Source of the DNA: Glebionis coronaria
Taxonomy: Eukaryota > Streptophyta > Magnoliopsida > Asterales > Asteraceae
Assembly (NCBI GenBank): GCA_025667525.1
Contig: CM046876.1
Location: forward strand, 528,652,538-528,716,537
Direction: 5' to 3'
Length of the DNA: 64,000 nucleotides
The notes below the pieces were generated by a model that was not told where the DNA came from, did not search any database, and saw only the letters and a list, made by a program, of their open reading frames with translations. This document shows, piece by piece, positions 36,128 to 48,815 of this stretch. How positions within the stretch are numbered: the first letter of the stretch is position 1; each line of letters begins with the position of its first letter. The position numbers were made by a program, and so were the translations under genes.

Positions 36128-37887
36128 ATGCGTACTAGATCTTCCAATTATCAAGAGCCCGAGACTCAAGAAGATTTAAGTATGGCAGGTGTTAACAACA
36201 ATAATCAACCACCGCACCTCAATAATAATAACAACAATGCTCTTCCACAGCCCGATCTTCGGACCATGGAGGAACTTTGTCAACCAACAATGTTTGGACG
36301 AGGAGGACCGATTGCGCCGATGCAAATCAACGCTCCTGAGTTTTCGTTGAAGCACCACATGATTCAGCAAGTGCAAACAAACCCATTCCGTGGATTGCCT
36401 GATGATGATGCCAACAAACACCTCGACAAGTTCATTACAATCACCCAAAGCATGAAGTTGGCTGGTGCCACAATGGATGAACTTCGCCTACAACTCTTTC
36501 CACACACTCTATTACATCATGCCGAGAAATGGTTTGATCGTCTCCCGAAGAATTCTATTCACACTTGGGATGACATGACTCAACGCTTTTTGTCGCGCTA
36601 CTTTCCACCATCCATGGTCACAAGCCTTCGCAATCAGATCAGCGGTTTCATGCAAGATCCCGATGAATCTCTTTTTGATGCTTGGGAGAGATATAATGTC
36701 TTGATCGATAGATGTCCAAACCACAACATGCTCCCTGTGACCTTAATTGACACTTTCTACAACGGTTTGACTTTTCGAGATCGTGATACGATCAATGCAG
36801 CCGCCGGTGGCACATTCATGAAAAGGAGACCCGAGGAGTGTAGAGAGCTTATTGAGAACATGACTACTCACCACAAAAGCTGGGATTCCTCTGCTTCTTC
36901 AAGGAACAACCCGAGAGTCAATGTTTCCTCCACCTCAGCAAACCTGATATGACCGAACTTACCCGTGTGCTGACTGAAATGAGCAGAAGTATGCAACTCT
37001 TGGCTTCAAACCAACAACAACAAGTTAAAGCTGTTGCTACTCTTTGTGAAACATGCGGCGGTCCTCACCCATACACCGATTGTCCTTCGACACAAGGAAA
37101 TCCGGAAAATGTGTATGCAGCTTATGGTAATTATTCACCGGAAAATTACCAAGCTCGACCTCAAGGGGATAGAAATCTGCTGAGTTACCGATCCAACAAT
37201 TACCTTTCACCCGGTTTTTCTCCTCAAAACCAAAACCCCGCCAACAACTACACTAGAAGCAACCAAATCCCACCAAGAGCTTCTAATCCTTATCACCCAC
37301 CCACCCAACAAACTCCACCCATTAATCCCGATGTTGAGGCCATCATGAGAACCCAAGGTGAGCAAATCAAGAACTTGCAGAGCCAAATTATCAATCTGAA
37401 AGGAGATATCACAAAGCAAGGAAATGAGATAAGATCCGAGCTTCGAGATAATATTCAATCCTCCTTCAGCAGTCAAACCAATGATTTGAAGAATATGCTT
37501 GCTAGTTTCTTGCCCGCCGCTCAACCTTCTTCTTCGAGTTCTCTACCTTCAAACACCGTCACTAATCCGCGAGCCAATGTGAGTGCTATTACTACTCGTA
37601 GTGGAGTTACCATCGTAGGACCACCAATCCCACCCCCATCATCTACACCTCCTCCACCACCATGTATCCCTACTCCTCCTACACCTAGTATTAGTGCACC
37701 ATTACCGTCTCCGCCTCGACGTGATGAAGTTCCCACGAATGATCCTTCAACATCTCAACCTTTACCTACTACACCTGCTCCTTCACCACCCAAACCCAAT
37801 ATCCCTTATCCCTCTCGTTTAGGCAAGACCAAAATGCTAACCAAGGAGGACTCCGACGTGACACGCTATGTGAAGATGATCTCTTAG
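36128..37887 (+). pseudogene. Athila-like gag, two frames
   Basis: The first ATG (36128) gives MRTRSSNYQEPE, an Asn-rich stretch and a retrotransposon gag domain: FSLKHHMIQQVQ, LFPHTLLHHAEKWFDRLPK, YFPPSMVTSLRNQI, DAWERYNVLIDRCPNH and DTFYNGL. It ends TGA at 36950-36952. The second frame starts with the overlapping ATGA at 36949, shifted -1, and carries the finger-like CETCGGPHPYTDC, a Pro/Gln-rich region, a short coiled coil and ITTRSG. It ends with TAG at 37885-37887, immediately before the protease frame and in frame with it. Family members have one continuous gag-pro frame. I read the frame change as a one-base loss in an A-run near 36941, but reinitiation at ATGA is possible. Confidence 0.8.
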
Positions 37888-39318
37888 ATGAACTTCAACA
37901 TTAGCTTTCTTGAAGCACTTGTCCACATGCCCAAATTTGTTAAAGCATTTAGGGAATTGCTTAACAAGAAGGAGAAGCTGATTGAACTCGCCAACACACG
38001 CTTAAATGAAAACTGCTCTGCAGTTATTCTTAAAGAACTTCCGGAAAAGCTTGGAGATCCCGGTCGTTTTGTGTTTCCTTGCGTGTTCAACAAAACTGAA
38101 GAATTTATTGCCCTTGCTGATCTTGGGGCTAGTATTAATTTGATGCCTTTGAGTGTCTGGAAAACACTATCATTGCCCGACCTCACTCCAACAAAGATGA
38201 CTCTTGAACTTGCAAATCGCACTCTCGCTTACCCTGTTGGTATAGCCGAAGACGTGTTCATTAAAGTTGGCGCATTTACTTTCCCGGTCGATTTTGTCGT
38301 AGTTGATTATGAAATGGACCCTCGAATTCCTTTAATACTTGGTCGGCCATTCTTGAGAACCGGACGAGCTTTAGTGGATGTTGCCGAAGGTGAGTTAATC
38401 TTAAGAGTCGGGGATGATGCACAAGTTTTCAAAATGGGGAAGCTTACTAGTACAACTTTTGGAGGCCGAGAATCAGTGAAAATGATTAATGTGCTCGATG
38501 ACTTTACCGTCTACGACAATCCTCTATTCGACTCTTGCATCAATAATCCACTTTTTCATGATGATGTGGATGATTCTCTCCCTACTTTCGAAGCTTCTCC
38601 CATTTATGATTCTCCACCGGTCTTTGATGCTTATGATGATGATGATTCTAGCTCAGATTCGGATGATTTTGATTGTACTTCTGAGTATCCCGAGCTGCCC
38701 ACATATGATGATTTTGATGAGGCTGATACTCTTTCGAGCGATTCTTCACACGATGAAGATCCTCCGCCATCGCTCGATCCTACTTTGGACGATTGTTCAT
38801 TTGAGGAAGACTTCTCTGAATTTCTCAACACTTACTTCCCTCATGAGAGTGATGCTCCTCCTTATGACTTTGAAGATTATCGTCTTGATCCTACTTTGGA
38901 TTTGAAGAAAATTTTGTCAAAGGAGAAGAAACCGGTCGACACCGAAATCCGTTGCACATATGATTTGACACCTCTTTGTCCCCCTTCTGAGGACGAGGTT
39001 GTGCTTCTTTGCGGATCTTCTTCACACTCGGCTGAGCCTGAGTGCTATTTTCCCTTAAAGGAAAAGGTGTTCGACCCCGGTATTGAAGTCTTTAAGCCAT
39101 CTCAGCATCCACCTGATGAAATAAAAGGAAAAATCTTTGGAAATTTTGAAGACATGCTTGCACCGCTTCACCCTTGCTTCCACCGTGCTCCATCGCTGCT
39201 TAAGGGAACCCTGCCTCTTCTTCTTTGGCTTGCCTTGTTCGCCTTAAGCTCTTGCTTATTGATGGATGAAAACTATGTCTTTGATCCTGGTGGAAATGTT
39301 TCATGCTACTTCCGTTGA
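37888..39318 (+). CDS. Athila-like aspartic protease with acidic region and hydrophobic tail
   Basis: The 476-codon frame continues the gag frame after the UAG. Residues 1-65 (FNISFLEALVHMPKF, NENCSAVILKELPEKLGDPG) are the usual Athila pre-protease segment. The protease has ADLGASINLMPLSVW (active Asp at about 78) and IPLILGRPFLRTGRALVD (about 147-164). Residues about 215-350 are Asp/Glu/Ser-rich. A hydrophobic stretch near 440-458 (TLPLLLWLALFALSSCLL) could be a membrane segment. Family knowledge: in autonomous relatives RT follows the protease, whereas here it does not. The start codon follows the stop directly, so translation needs readthrough, reinitiation, or is lost. The tail could be an envelope-like remnant; that is speculation. 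Confidence 0.8.
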   Translation: MNFNISFLEALVHMPKFVKAFRELLNKKEKLIELANTRLNENCSAVILKELPEKLGDPGRFVFPCVFNKTEEFIALADLGASINLMPLSVWKTLSLPDLTPTKMTLELANRTLAYPVGIAEDVFIKVGAFTFPVDFVVVDYEMDPRIPLILGRPFLRTGRALVDVAEGELILRVGDDAQVFKMGKLTSTTFGGRESVKMINVLDDFTVYDNPLFDSCINNPLFHDDVDDSLPTFEASPIYDSPPVFDAYDDDDSSSDSDDFDCTSEYPELPTYDDFDEADTLSSDSSHDEDPPPSLDPTLDDCSFEEDFSEFLNTYFPHESDAPPYDFEDYRLDPTLDLKKILSKEKKPVDTEIRCTYDLTPLCPPSEDEVVLLCGSSSHSAEPECYFPLKEKVFDPGIEVFKPSQHPPDEIKGKIFGNFEDMLAPLHPCFHRAPSLLKGTLPLLLWLALFALSSCLLMDENYVFDPGGNVSCYFR

Positions 39319-40783
39319 TGATCAAGGTCGAGTCAGGCTAATGACTCGGTTAACAAAAATCAAGCGCTTCTTGGGAGGCAACCCATGCATCTATCTTTTC
39401 GCTTTCTTTATCATAAGTGTAGGGGAGACCCTTTGGTTTGCTATTTCCTCTCCTCACTTCTTAATCAGGGATTCGAGCTTCAATGATCCACTCTTGATGA
39501 TTCTTGACAACCCGTGATTCCGTGTTCTACTTCTTCCCGGTTCTATCCTAAACTCTTTTCGATTCACTATTTTATATTTTCTCAATATTAAAATAGGAAT
39601 CTCTTTAGTTGTCTTTTCCTTAGCAAGATTTAAACAACGTGCACAATGTCCTAAGTGTAGGGGAGTTTACTCCCACATGCTTAAACATTGAGGACAATGT
39701 TTATCTTAAGTGTAGGGGGGACTTCTATCGAAGTTAAGTGGTCTTTTCCTTGTATTTGTCCTCATTTTAACCGGAAAATCAATTTTTCGACATTTTTCAA
39801 AATTTTTGATCTATTTTAGCTTATTAGTTTTACCCTTTGTATGTTTAATAAGGGGTTTTAATTTTCAAACGTTGTGAATCTTTTGACTCAATCCGAGTTT
39901 ACTCTAGCTAGTATCCTTAACGTATTTAAGTCAAGTTTTGCTAGGCTTTTATATAGGGAGCTATAAAACGTGAAAGTCTTAACTCTCACGGGTTAAGAAC
40001 AAGAACTTTTCGCAAGTTTCTATAATTGATCCTAGAGAGTCGTTTATCAAGGGAACTTTAAAATGCGATTTCTAAACTTGAAAAAGTCTAAGAATTTGCA
40101 AGATCCTATAGGCGACTCGAAAACCCAAAACTTTGATTTAATAGGCTAAGTATCCACGAGTCTCACTACTTGAGATTTTAAACTGTGGAGAACGAGAGAT
40201 GATAGAGCCAATTATAAGTGCGGTGTTCTTTCGTGAATTTATGTGAGTTAATTATAAGCCTATTCTCCCATCGCTTGCTAATAAATTTATCTGCTAATAA
40301 ATAAGGTTGTACGATTTGAAAAGTTACTTAGCTTCTAGCCCCAGATCGTTTAAAAGTTGCTCGGTATGGATTAGAGTTCATAGCCAAGGCATAACTTATT
40401 GAAGCGGGACGCGAAGATTGGCGAGTCCGAAAAGGCCCTAACAAGGCATGAGGGCTATGTTTTGTTGCTAAAGATCCAAAGTGATGTGAAGAATCATTTA
40501 TCGAAAATCAATATGAAGGATCGAGACACACGACGAAAAGCAAATACTCCCCAAAAGTCATGGAGAAGTGTATCCGAAAAGACCCTAGCAAGGTATGAGG
40601 ATAAATAGATCCAAGTCATAAAAGGAAGCGAATCGTTGTATATCAAAATCCAAAATAAAGATTGGAGAAAAATGAAGAAGTCGTGGTCCAAGTATGAATC
40701 TCTCAAAAAGTTCAAGTGAAGAAATTCCAATTATGAAGAGAAGACCATTATTTCATGAACGTCTCTCAAGATTTGAAGTATGA
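39319..40783 (+). other. Post-protease non-coding region of the Athila-like element
   Basis: No RT, RNase H or integrase similarity in any frame that I could see. GCGCTTCTTGGGAGGCAACC at 39363-39382 resembles a conserved stretch downstream of pol in Athila-type elements, suggesting pol was removed between protease and this point. Two 'aagtgtagggg' tracts occur at about 39652 and 39709. The region ends with TATGA (40779-40783), the target duplication of the Tekay insertion. Confidence 0.65.
39686..39721 (+). promoter_or_regulatory. Internal copy of the polypurine-tract region
   Basis: The text TGAGGACAATG...AAGTGTAGGGG repeats the arrangement just before the 3' LTR (53927-53957: TGAGGACATTG...AAGTGTAGGGG). 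It may be a second plus-strand priming site or a duplication scar. Confidence 0.5.
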
Positions 40784-43700
40784 TGTCACACTCCCAAAAT
40801 ATCAGAGTATAATGGCGACAAGGGAGTGGTGACGTCATGATTATCATACGCACACAGTCACAAAGAACGACCTCTAAATGAGACGTTCGGAAAATAGATC
40901 ACTTGTAATTGATAAAATAAATAGTTTTAACAAAGTGCGGAAGCATAAACTGAATACAGTTACAAAACATAGTTTTCTCAAATGGTACAAATGATCGTTG
41001 TTTCAAAGAAATGACGGCAATGCATGAGACCTCATTTAGCATCTTCCTTCTTAATACCTGAGAAAAACATTGCTAAAGTGTCAACATAAAGTTGGTGAGT
41101 TCATAGGTTTAGTTAGTTTGAAATGTTTAATGAACCACAAGATTTTCCCAAAAGTGATGACAATATAACAGATACAAAGTCATCCCAAAAGTATTTATTA
41201 CAGTCTAAGCTCGTGACACCGAAGCGTTAACAACACCGGCAGTATAATCATATAAATGTAGCCCAAACTAGATGCCTAAACCCACGACATCCTATCTCAG
41301 ACTCAAATGAAACTGTGCCCGCTTGTCCCCTTGTTGGACAAGACAGACAGGGACGTCAATCCCGATAGATCTATCCATAACATTCGCGCTTACACAAAGT
41401 AATTAACGGTTCACGATTCACGGGCCAAAGCAACTGGGTTTTTAGTGGGACTTAGACTAATATATAAATCAGTAAATGCACTTGTGTTCACACGTTAAAA
41501 TCAAGCAATGTCTCACCACAAAAAGCAGTGAAAATAGTAAAGTATGGGGCTATAAACTCACCTCGTTAATTCAGCAAAGAGAACGAAGATAAAATAGCTC
41601 GAGAGTACGGTTACGCTAGCCGCGACCTATTTAATTATGAGGATCGAGTTACGATACGAAAATTTATATTAGTAAAAGACACGACACCCTAGTTGTGCTT
41701 GACGAAACCATACGTTTACGGAAAAGTACGACAAATAAAAGTCGGTTATTAAACGGTCGGGTTTTACGGGTCAAGTTATATCCTAAATTTACAAAATTCG
41801 TTTATGGGCTTTAACCAAACTAAATAAATATACTTGGCCCAAAATGGGTCCAATACTTCACTCACAACCGGCCCAAGGGTCATTAGACCCGGCCCGGCCC
41901 ATGGGCGGAATAAACAAGGAACGGGGAGTAAATAAACGTGTGTTACACACACAACTCTCCATAACAGAGAGTTACACTCTCTCTCTTCCCTCGATAATAT
42001 CTCCACCGCCCCAATCTCATCTCTCTCTCAAATCTAGATCGGTTCACCCCTTCAATGGCTAAATATCTTATCAGTTGGGATATAACAATCATGTGTGGGT
42101 GGTCTGAGGTGTTTAGATCGTGTGAGATGTGGGGTTTCATCCCCACATCAAACCGATTTGGGTTTCTGATGTGTTCATCTTATGGTCACGTAAATCAATG
42201 GCCAAAAATCAAAGATAAGTTCGTTTTTCCTTTATTTCTTTTAACAAGATTAATTTATTTTCGATTTATAATGATCAGTGGGTTTGATTGATTTGTATAA
42301 AGTTGTTGTGAATCATATGGTTCTCGGATTGAAATAAACGAATTTAGGGTTTTGAAATATTTGGGGGTTTTTATCAATCTCGGGTTTAAACACAATTAAT
42401 TGATGTTTTCTATTATAAAATCAAACTAATTTCAATATAAAATCGGTTTATAAAAATTAGGGTTTCGGTCAATTGGGGGTTTTTGCATAACTCGTTTTCA
42501 ATTAAATTAACTATGGGGTTTGGGTTTAGATTAGGTTTAATTAATGTTTTAATTAATAAAAAGTCAATCTAGGGTTTTTATAAAATTGGGGGTTTTATAC
42601 CCGCGGCAAGATTAAGGGTTTTTAGTGTGTTTCTGTAAAATAAAAAATGGTTAAGACATTTGGATTAGTTGGTATTGATTGTTGATAGTTTTGGCAGAAA
42701 GTAAGAAACTTGGTTGGCTTGGTTTGGTTCTCGGTTTGGCCTTTAATTGGGTCTCGGTTTGGTTTGACTTGGGTCTCGGTTTGGTTCTTGATTGTGGTCT
42801 TGATTGTGGTCTTGGTTGGGTCACGGTTTGGTCTAAATCGGGGTCTCGGTTTGGTCTAAGTCGGGGTCTCGGTTTGGTCTAAGTCGGGGTCTCGGTTTGG
42901 TTTGACAGAAAAGTGAAGTCATATACATGTTTCAAGTATTAGTTATTAAGGTTTAACCTTTTTCAGTTTTTTTTAGTTAAAAATAAGGCCGTTACAATGA
43001 CTAACACATTGGTTTGTTTATTCGCAGGTTTGTACAAAACGAGCACAACTAGGACTTCATAAAAGAAAAACGAAGAGACGAAAGACTCACAATGGGATGT
43101 TACGTTTCGGTTTGCAGGTTCGGACGGGATGGAAAACAAGCTTGACTCTTTTCGGTTTTGGACGCGACGTGTGGGTCGGCTGGACCTAATCTTCACTCTA
43201 CCCAGGAGTTGTATTTGAATGACTTGTGCAGATTTTTGTGTTTGTAATTTGGACTGTGATAAACTTTGTATTTGGACATTTGGTAAACTTTGGGTTTGTA
43301 TATAATCATGTATTGTTAGTCTAGGGTTACCTTCAAACTGAAAATGGTAACTTGTGATATACCCAAATGGGGTAAACTAGGCATGTGTGCTGTCTTGTAG
43401 TGGTTAGTGGGGAAATAAACTATGAAGTTTATTTGTAGCTGGACATGTGACTGAATTTGAGACTCTTGTATAGCAAGTTTTGCAATAAACCTAAATGAAA
43501 GTTTATACTCAAGTATATGTACATGCTGTGACAGTTTATACAACTCGACTCGGGTTCACGATGTTTAAGTTTAGACGCGAACTGAATAAACACGACACTA
43601 TAACCGTTTGACATACGATCCCAAAACAAAGCAATTGTGCGAGACTTCACGTAATCTAGTAAGTATACCAAATAAACGTACGGCAAACATAAAACGCCCA

Positions 43701-43887
43701 CCAACTTCGTGTATTGCATTCACTTAATAATCGCGAAAACTCGAGATGTTACATATGCTCTCCCTAAAAAGGGCTTTGTCCGCAAAGCAAAAATAATTAA
43801 CACATTCATGTCGACAACTCGTTGGTAAACAGTTAAAGTACTCGTACTATATGAATAAATTAAGATGGAAATTTGACGAATGTCACA
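40784..43887 (-). repeat. 3' LTR of the Tekay element (3104 bp)
   Basis: Nearly identical to 50337-53428. It contains a GGTCTCGGTTTGGT-type minisatellite (about 42715-42905) with one extra 12-bp unit compared with the other LTR. Short open frames inside (for example 42055-42291) occur in both LTRs only because the LTRs are copies, and are not called genes. Confidence 0.96.
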
Positions 43888-43900
43888 GTATTCCCATGTT
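43888..43900 (-). promoter_or_regulatory. Putative polypurine tract of the Tekay element
   Basis: The minus strand reads ACATGGGAATAC directly before the 3' LTR. It is short and only partly purine, so the assignment rests on position. Confidence 0.4.
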
Positions 43901-43920
43901 TTAGAGATTTCGTCACGAAA

Positions 43921-46900
43921 TCAAGACGTTGTTGTAGTAGGGTGGTTAGCGAAAAGATGAGGATACTTGCTCTTGAATTGATCTTCACGTTCCCACGTGT
44001 ATTCTGGACCTCTACGCGCGTTCCATCGGATCTTCACAATAGGTATACGGCTTTGCTTGAGTTGTTTGACTTGACGGTCCATAACTTCTACTGGTTCTTC
44101 TACGAAGTTGAGTTTGTCGTCGAGTTGAATCTCTTCCAAAGGGATAACGAGTGTCTCGTCGGCTAAGCATTTCTTCAGATTGCAAATGTGGAACACATTA
44201 TGCACTCGGCTAAGTTCTTGGGGTAATTCCAAACGATAGGCTACGGGACCAATTCTCTCTATAATCTCGAAGGGTCCAATGTAACGAGGGTTTAACTTTC
44301 CACGCTTTCCAAAGCGAATCACACCCTTCCAAGGTGAGACCTTCAACATGACTTTATCACCAACTTCAAACTCAAGGGGTTTGCGTCTCATATCAGCATA
44401 ACTCTTCTGTCGATCTCTTGCGGCTTGCATACGGCTCTTAATCTTAAAGATCTTCTCAGTAGTCTCGTGTATGATCTCGGGTCCAGTGAGTTGTGCTTCA
44501 CCGACCTCTGCCCAACACACGGGTGAACGACACTTCCTACCATACAGTGCTTCGAACGGCGCTGCCTTAATGCTAGTGTGATAACTATTGTTGTATGAGA
44601 ATTCCACCAGAGGTAGGTGTCTATCCCATCTATTTCCAAAGTCAATCACACAAGCTCTCAGCATATCTTCTAAGGTTTGAATGGTCCGTTCACTTTGACC
44701 GTCAGTTTGGGGATGGTACGCAGTGCTCATATCCAACTGCGTCCCCAATGCCTTCTGCAGTGACTTCCAAAACTGCGAAGTAAATCGGCTGTCTCGGTCG
44801 GAGATTATAGACACAGGCACACCGTGCTTCGTGACTACTTCCTCCAAGTACGTTCTTGCTAACTTATCCATTCCATCAGTCTCCTTGATGGGTAGGAAAT
44901 GAGCCGATTTGGTGAGTCGGTCGACAATTACCCAAATCGTGTCGAATCCGGCTGCGGTCTTTGGTAGCTTGGTAATGAAATCCATAGTGATCCTTTCCCA
45001 CTTCCATTCTGGCAGTTCGGGTTGGACCAATAATCCTGATGGTTTCATATGTTCGGCTTTGAATTTGGCACAAGTCAAACACTTGCTAACGTATGTAGCA
45101 ATATCCGCCTTCATGTTCGGCCACCAATACAACATCTTCAGATCATGATACATTTTGTCAGATCCCGGATGTATGGAGTACTTTGACTTATGCGACTCAT
45201 GCATAATCAAGGATCGTAGGTCACCATGGCATGGTAACCAACTCCTATTATCAAGGCATAACGTTCCATCCGAACGTGCTTCCAACTTCTTTATCATTCC
45301 TCCAACATCTTCAGTCTTGAGAATTTCTTCCTCGACTGCTTCTTTCTGAGCCTTGAGAATTAAGGGTGGAAGTTCTAAGTCAATGGTCATCACTAAAGCC
45401 TTCACCCTAAGAACTCTCTCCTTTCGACTCAAAGCGTCGGCCACGACATTTGCCTTGCCCGGGTGATAACGGATCTCGCAATCGTAATCACTGAGCAACT
45501 CTAGCCAACGTCGTTGTCTCATGTTGAGTTCCTTTTGATTCAAAATATGTTGTAGACTCTTATGATCAGTGAATACAACACACTTAGTACCATAAAGGTA
45601 GTGTCTCCAAATCTTCAAGGCAAACACCACTGCTCCCAACTCTAGGTCATGAGTTGTGTAGTTCTTCTCGTGCACTTTTAGTTGTCTTGATGCGTAAGCT
45701 ATGACCTTAGTCCTTTGCATCAGTACTACACCTAACCCTTTTATGGATGCATCACAATACACCACAAAGTCTTCATTACCCTCCGGTAGGGCTAGTATAG
45801 GTGCTTCACACAACATCTGCTTCAATGTCTGGAATGCCAAATCTTGATCCTCCTTCCACTCAAACTTCTTATCCTTTTGAGTCAATTCCGTCATTGGTTT
45901 AGCTATCTTGGAGAAACCTTCAATGAATCTCCTATAGTAACCAGCAAGACCTAAAAATTGACGGATTTCCGTGGGTGTTGTTGGAGTCGCCCAATCCTTT
46001 ACGGCCTCGATCTTAGCAGGATCAACGTGAATACCACTGCTGTCGATCACATGCCCAAGGAATTGCACTGTGTTTATCCAAAACTCACATTTGGAAAACT
46101 TTGCATATAACTTCTCCTTCCTTAGCAGCTCTAATATGGTCTTCAAATGTTCCTTGTGCTCTTCTTCATTACGAGAATAGATGAGAATGTCATCGATAAA
46201 TACAATCACAAACTTGTCCAAGTATGGTTTGCAAACTCGGTTCATGAGATCCATGAATACCGCAGGCGCGTTTGTCAAACCAAAAGGCATAACTTGGAAC
46301 TCGTAGTGTCCGTACCGGGTTCTAACAGCCGTTTTATGAACGTCTTCCTCTCTAACCCTTAGTTGATGATATCCTGACCTTAAATCGATCTTCGAGTATA
46401 TGCTAGATCCTTGCAATTGGTCGAAAAGATCGTCAATCCTCGGCAATGGGTAGCGGTTCTTTATCGTCAGCTTATTCAATTCTCGGTAATCGATACACAT
46501 TCTAAAGGATCCATCTTTCTTTTTGACAAATAAGACCGGCGCTCCCCAAGGTGAGGAACTTGGTCTAATGAAACCTTTGTCAGAAAGTTCCTTTATCTGC
46601 TCAGCTAACTCTGTCATTTCGGCCGGTGCTAGACGGTATGGGGCTCTAGCAACAGGCGCGGCTCCTGGTGTAAGCTCGATGTGAAACTCCACTTGCCGTG
46701 CTGGTGGTAGTCCGGGTAAATCCTCTGGGAATACGTCTGGAAAGTCTCTAACGATCGGTACATCTTCCACCTTCTTCTCGTGATCTTCTTCTCCTTCCTT
46801 TTGTGTTACTTGAACCAAGAATACCGGACATCCCTTCTCAATGTATCTTTGGGTCCTGATACATGAGATGACTTCCAATCTTGATCCATTCTTCACTCCA

Positions 46901-48552
46901 CTTCTTTTGCCTTGTATGATGAGTACGTCGTTTCCATAAGGAACACGGACACACTTCTCATGACATACAATCTCCGCGTGATGCTTCGACATCCAATCCA
47001 TTCCAATGATGACGTCAAAACTTCCCAATTCTATAGGGAGCAGGTCGATACTAAACGAACGACCTTGTAGCCTTACACTACATCCTTTCAGAATAACGTC
47101 GGTGGTTACTGACTTCCCATCAGCTAATTCTACATTATACTTAACATCTAACGCAGTAGGGGTAACATTTAGGCGTTCACTAAATATAGACGACACAAAA
47201 CTCCTATCCGCACCAGAATCAAATAGTACTGAAGCATAGTTGTTATTGACTAGAAACGTACCAGTCACAACATTGTTGTCTTGCACAGCAGCTTCAGCAC
47301 AGAGATGATACACTTTGCTAGGTGCCGTGAATCCTCCAGGAGTACTAGTTGTGGCTCGGTTATTCCCTCCTCGGTTCCCTTGATTCTGCTTCTGGTTCCC
47401 TTGGTTGGGATTTTGATTCCCTCGAATCTGGTTACTACGACCTTGGTTCCCACTACTTGGACATTTGTTCTTGTAGTGACCTTTCTCTCCACATCCAAAG
47501 CAAGTGACATTTGCTCCTTGGCCACCTTGCGTTCCAGGTCCTCTCTGATTAGTAGAACGAGGTGGTGCTCGACATTCCTTTGCCTTATGTCCCGCCTTCC
47601 CACAATTGTAGCACGTAGGGGGACATGCTCCTTCGTGGTGTCGGCCACATTTTCCGCAGAAAGGAAGTCTTCCAGCGTAGCTTCCAGTATTTCCTTGTCC
47701 AGCAGTGAACACTCTTGCTACTTCTTGTCGCTTGTTCTGGTTGTAGTTGTTTGGGTTGTTGCTGTTGTTAGTATTGTTGGTATTGTTGTTGTAGTGGTTG
47801 CCAGACCACTTCCTTTTATCCCCAGTATTTTCTCCCAACTCCTGTACCACTTGGTACATCAGACTCTGAGCCATGTCGATTGCCTCGTGCAAATCAGTTG
47901 GCTTGGATAAAGTCACATTCCCTTTGATGCTCAAAGGTAGTCCTTCAATGTATCGCTCCAACAATCGGTCGTCGTTGGGCACCATTTCAGGACATAACAA
48001 GATCAGCTCTTGAAAGCGCTGATTGTAAGCAGTAAGAGCAGTACCCTTGACCTTCAAGTTCCACAGCTCAACTTCCATCTGCTTGACTTCATTTCGTGGG
48101 CAGTATTTCCTCACAAACATAGCTTTAAATTCACTCCAGGGCGTCGCTTGGGCAACGTCAATGGTCACTGCACGAGCATAGACGTTCCACCAAGTCAAAG
48201 CACCATCCACTAACGTGCTTGACGCAAACTTCACCTTGTCGGCTTCAGCGACGTTGCTAATCCCAAATTGGGATTCTAGCTTCTCAAACCATCTGGTTAA
48301 TCCTACTGCTCCTTCAGTACCGCGGAAACTTACTTGCGTAACTGCACGAAATTCCTTGTAGGTACAAGTCCGTGCAATAGCATTAGTAGCTCCTTGGTTG
48401 GTCTCCTCCTGTGTGCTAGCTGTACGATTTTCTTCAGCGGTCGCGAGTGCCTCGGCCACTCGTTCGGCTATCATTTGGCTTAGCATGACGGTGTCAATTC
48501 CACCGGTAGCGGCTGGTGGATTCTGCGTTTCGGATCTTCTAACTGGCGTCAT
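43921..48552 (-). CDS. Tekay gag-pol polyprotein, intact (1543 aa)
   Basis: One uninterrupted frame. Gag spans about 65-240 ([35 protein letters not shown]). CCHC knuckles are at 314-327 ([14 protein letters not shown]) and 351-364 ([14 protein letters not shown]), after an Asn-rich linker. The protease active site is FDSGAD at 444-449. RT spans about 630-830 with [11 protein letters not shown] and FIDD at 785-788. RNase H spans about 929-1042 ([15 protein letters not shown]). The integrase has an HHCC finger (H1128, H1136, C1158, C1161) and triad D1191, D1252, E1288. A C-terminal chromodomain-like segment (about 1482-1534, [19 protein letters not shown]) is diagnostic of Tekay chromoviruses and is thought to steer integration to particular chromatin. 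All catalytic residues are present. The start [10 protein letters not shown] follows a 263-bp spacer after the pre-gag frame. Confidence 0.97.
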   Translation of the reverse strand: MTPVRRSETQNPPAATGGIDTVMLSQMIAERVAEALATAEENRTASTQEETNQGATNAIARTCTYKEFRAVTQVSFRGTEGAVGLTRWFEKLESQFGISNVAEADKVKFASSTLVDGALTWWNVYARAVTIDVAQATPWSEFKAMFVRKYCPRNEVKQMEVELWNLKVKGTALTAYNQRFQELILLCPEMVPNDDRLLERYIEGLPLSIKGNVTLSKPTDLHEAIDMAQSLMYQVVQELGENTGDKRKWSGNHYNNNTNNTNNSNNPNNYNQNKRQEVARVFTAGQGNTGSYAGRLPFCGKCGRHHEGACPPTCYNCGKAGHKAKECRAPPRSTNQRGPGTQGGQGANVTCFGCGEKGHYKNKCPSSGNQGRSNQIRGNQNPNQGNQKQNQGNRGGNNRATTSTPGGFTAPSKVYHLCAEAAVQDNNVVTGTFLVNNNYASVLFDSGADRSFVSSIFSERLNVTPTALDVKYNVELADGKSVTTDVILKGCSVRLQGRSFSIDLLPIELGSFDVIIGMDWMSKHHAEIVCHEKCVRVPYGNDVLIIQGKRSGVKNGSRLEVISCIRTQRYIEKGCPVFLVQVTQKEGEEDHEKKVEDVPIVRDFPDVFPEDLPGLPPARQVEFHIELTPGAAPVARAPYRLAPAEMTELAEQIKELSDKGFIRPSSSPWGAPVLFVKKKDGSFRMCIDYRELNKLTIKNRYPLPRIDDLFDQLQGSSIYSKIDLRSGYHQLRVREEDVHKTAVRTRYGHYEFQVMPFGLTNAPAVFMDLMNRVCKPYLDKFVIVFIDDILIYSRNEEEHKEHLKTILELLRKEKLYAKFSKCEFWINTVQFLGHVIDSSGIHVDPAKIEAVKDWATPTTPTEIRQFLGLAGYYRRFIEGFSKIAKPMTELTQKDKKFEWKEDQDLAFQTLKQMLCEAPILALPEGNEDFVVYCDASIKGLGVVLMQRTKVIAYASRQLKVHEKNYTTHDLELGAVVFALKIWRHYLYGTKCVVFTDHKSLQHILNQKELNMRQRRWLELLSDYDCEIRYHPGKANVVADALSRKERVLRVKALVMTIDLELPPLILKAQKEAVEEEILKTEDVGGMIKKLEARSDGTLCLDNRSWLPCHGDLRSLIMHESHKSKYSIHPGSDKMYHDLKMLYWWPNMKADIATYVSKCLTCAKFKAEHMKPSGLLVQPELPEWKWERITMDFITKLPKTAAGFDTIWVIVDRLTKSAHFLPIKETDGMDKLARTYLEEVVTKHGVPVSIISDRDSRFTSQFWKSLQKALGTQLDMSTAYHPQTDGQSERTIQTLEDMLRACVIDFGNRWDRHLPLVEFSYNNSYHTSIKAAPFEALYGRKCRSPVCWAEVGEAQLTGPEIIHETTEKIFKIKSRMQAARDRQKSYADMRRKPLEFEVGDKVMLKVSPWKGVIRFGKRGKLNPRYIGPFEIIERIGPVAYRLELPQELSRVHNVFHICNLKKCLADETLVIPLEEIQLDDKLNFVEEPVEVMDRQVKQLKQSRIPIVKIRWNARRGPEYTWEREDQFKSKYPHLFANHPTTTTS

Positions 48553-48815
48553 AATCTAACAAGTAATAGGATAATGAGTTTTTGCCAGACATAACATGCA
48601 TGGCACACACAATACAATTATGAAATGCTCCAGGGTATAATACACAATATATAATGATCTCACAATTTTTGTAACCCATAATATCATTCATAGAATCGTT
48701 TGATAGTACATCATAGTTTGTCATAACATAATAAAAGAAAATAAAATACCAACTAGCTAAGATAACTTCAAAGCTTAGTGGTCATACAAGGATAGGTCGA
48801 TGGTACAAGATAAAT

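Noticed and set aside
37885..37890. Tobamovirus-type leaky stop
   Set aside because: The UAG is followed by AUG-AAC, not the CAR-YYA context; readthrough remains only a possibility.
42055..42291. Open frame present twice (also 51608-51844), conserved
   Set aside because: Conservation is explained by both being inside the Tekay LTR pair; no domain is visible.
47281..47910. 209-codon plus frame
   Set aside because: Antisense shadow of the Gag nucleocapsid-linker region of the intact Tekay frame.
43921..48552. Endogenous pararetrovirus or other integrated plant virus
   Set aside because: Integrase, chromodomain, flanking LTRs and target duplication identify an LTR retrotransposon; no movement or coat protein is seen.
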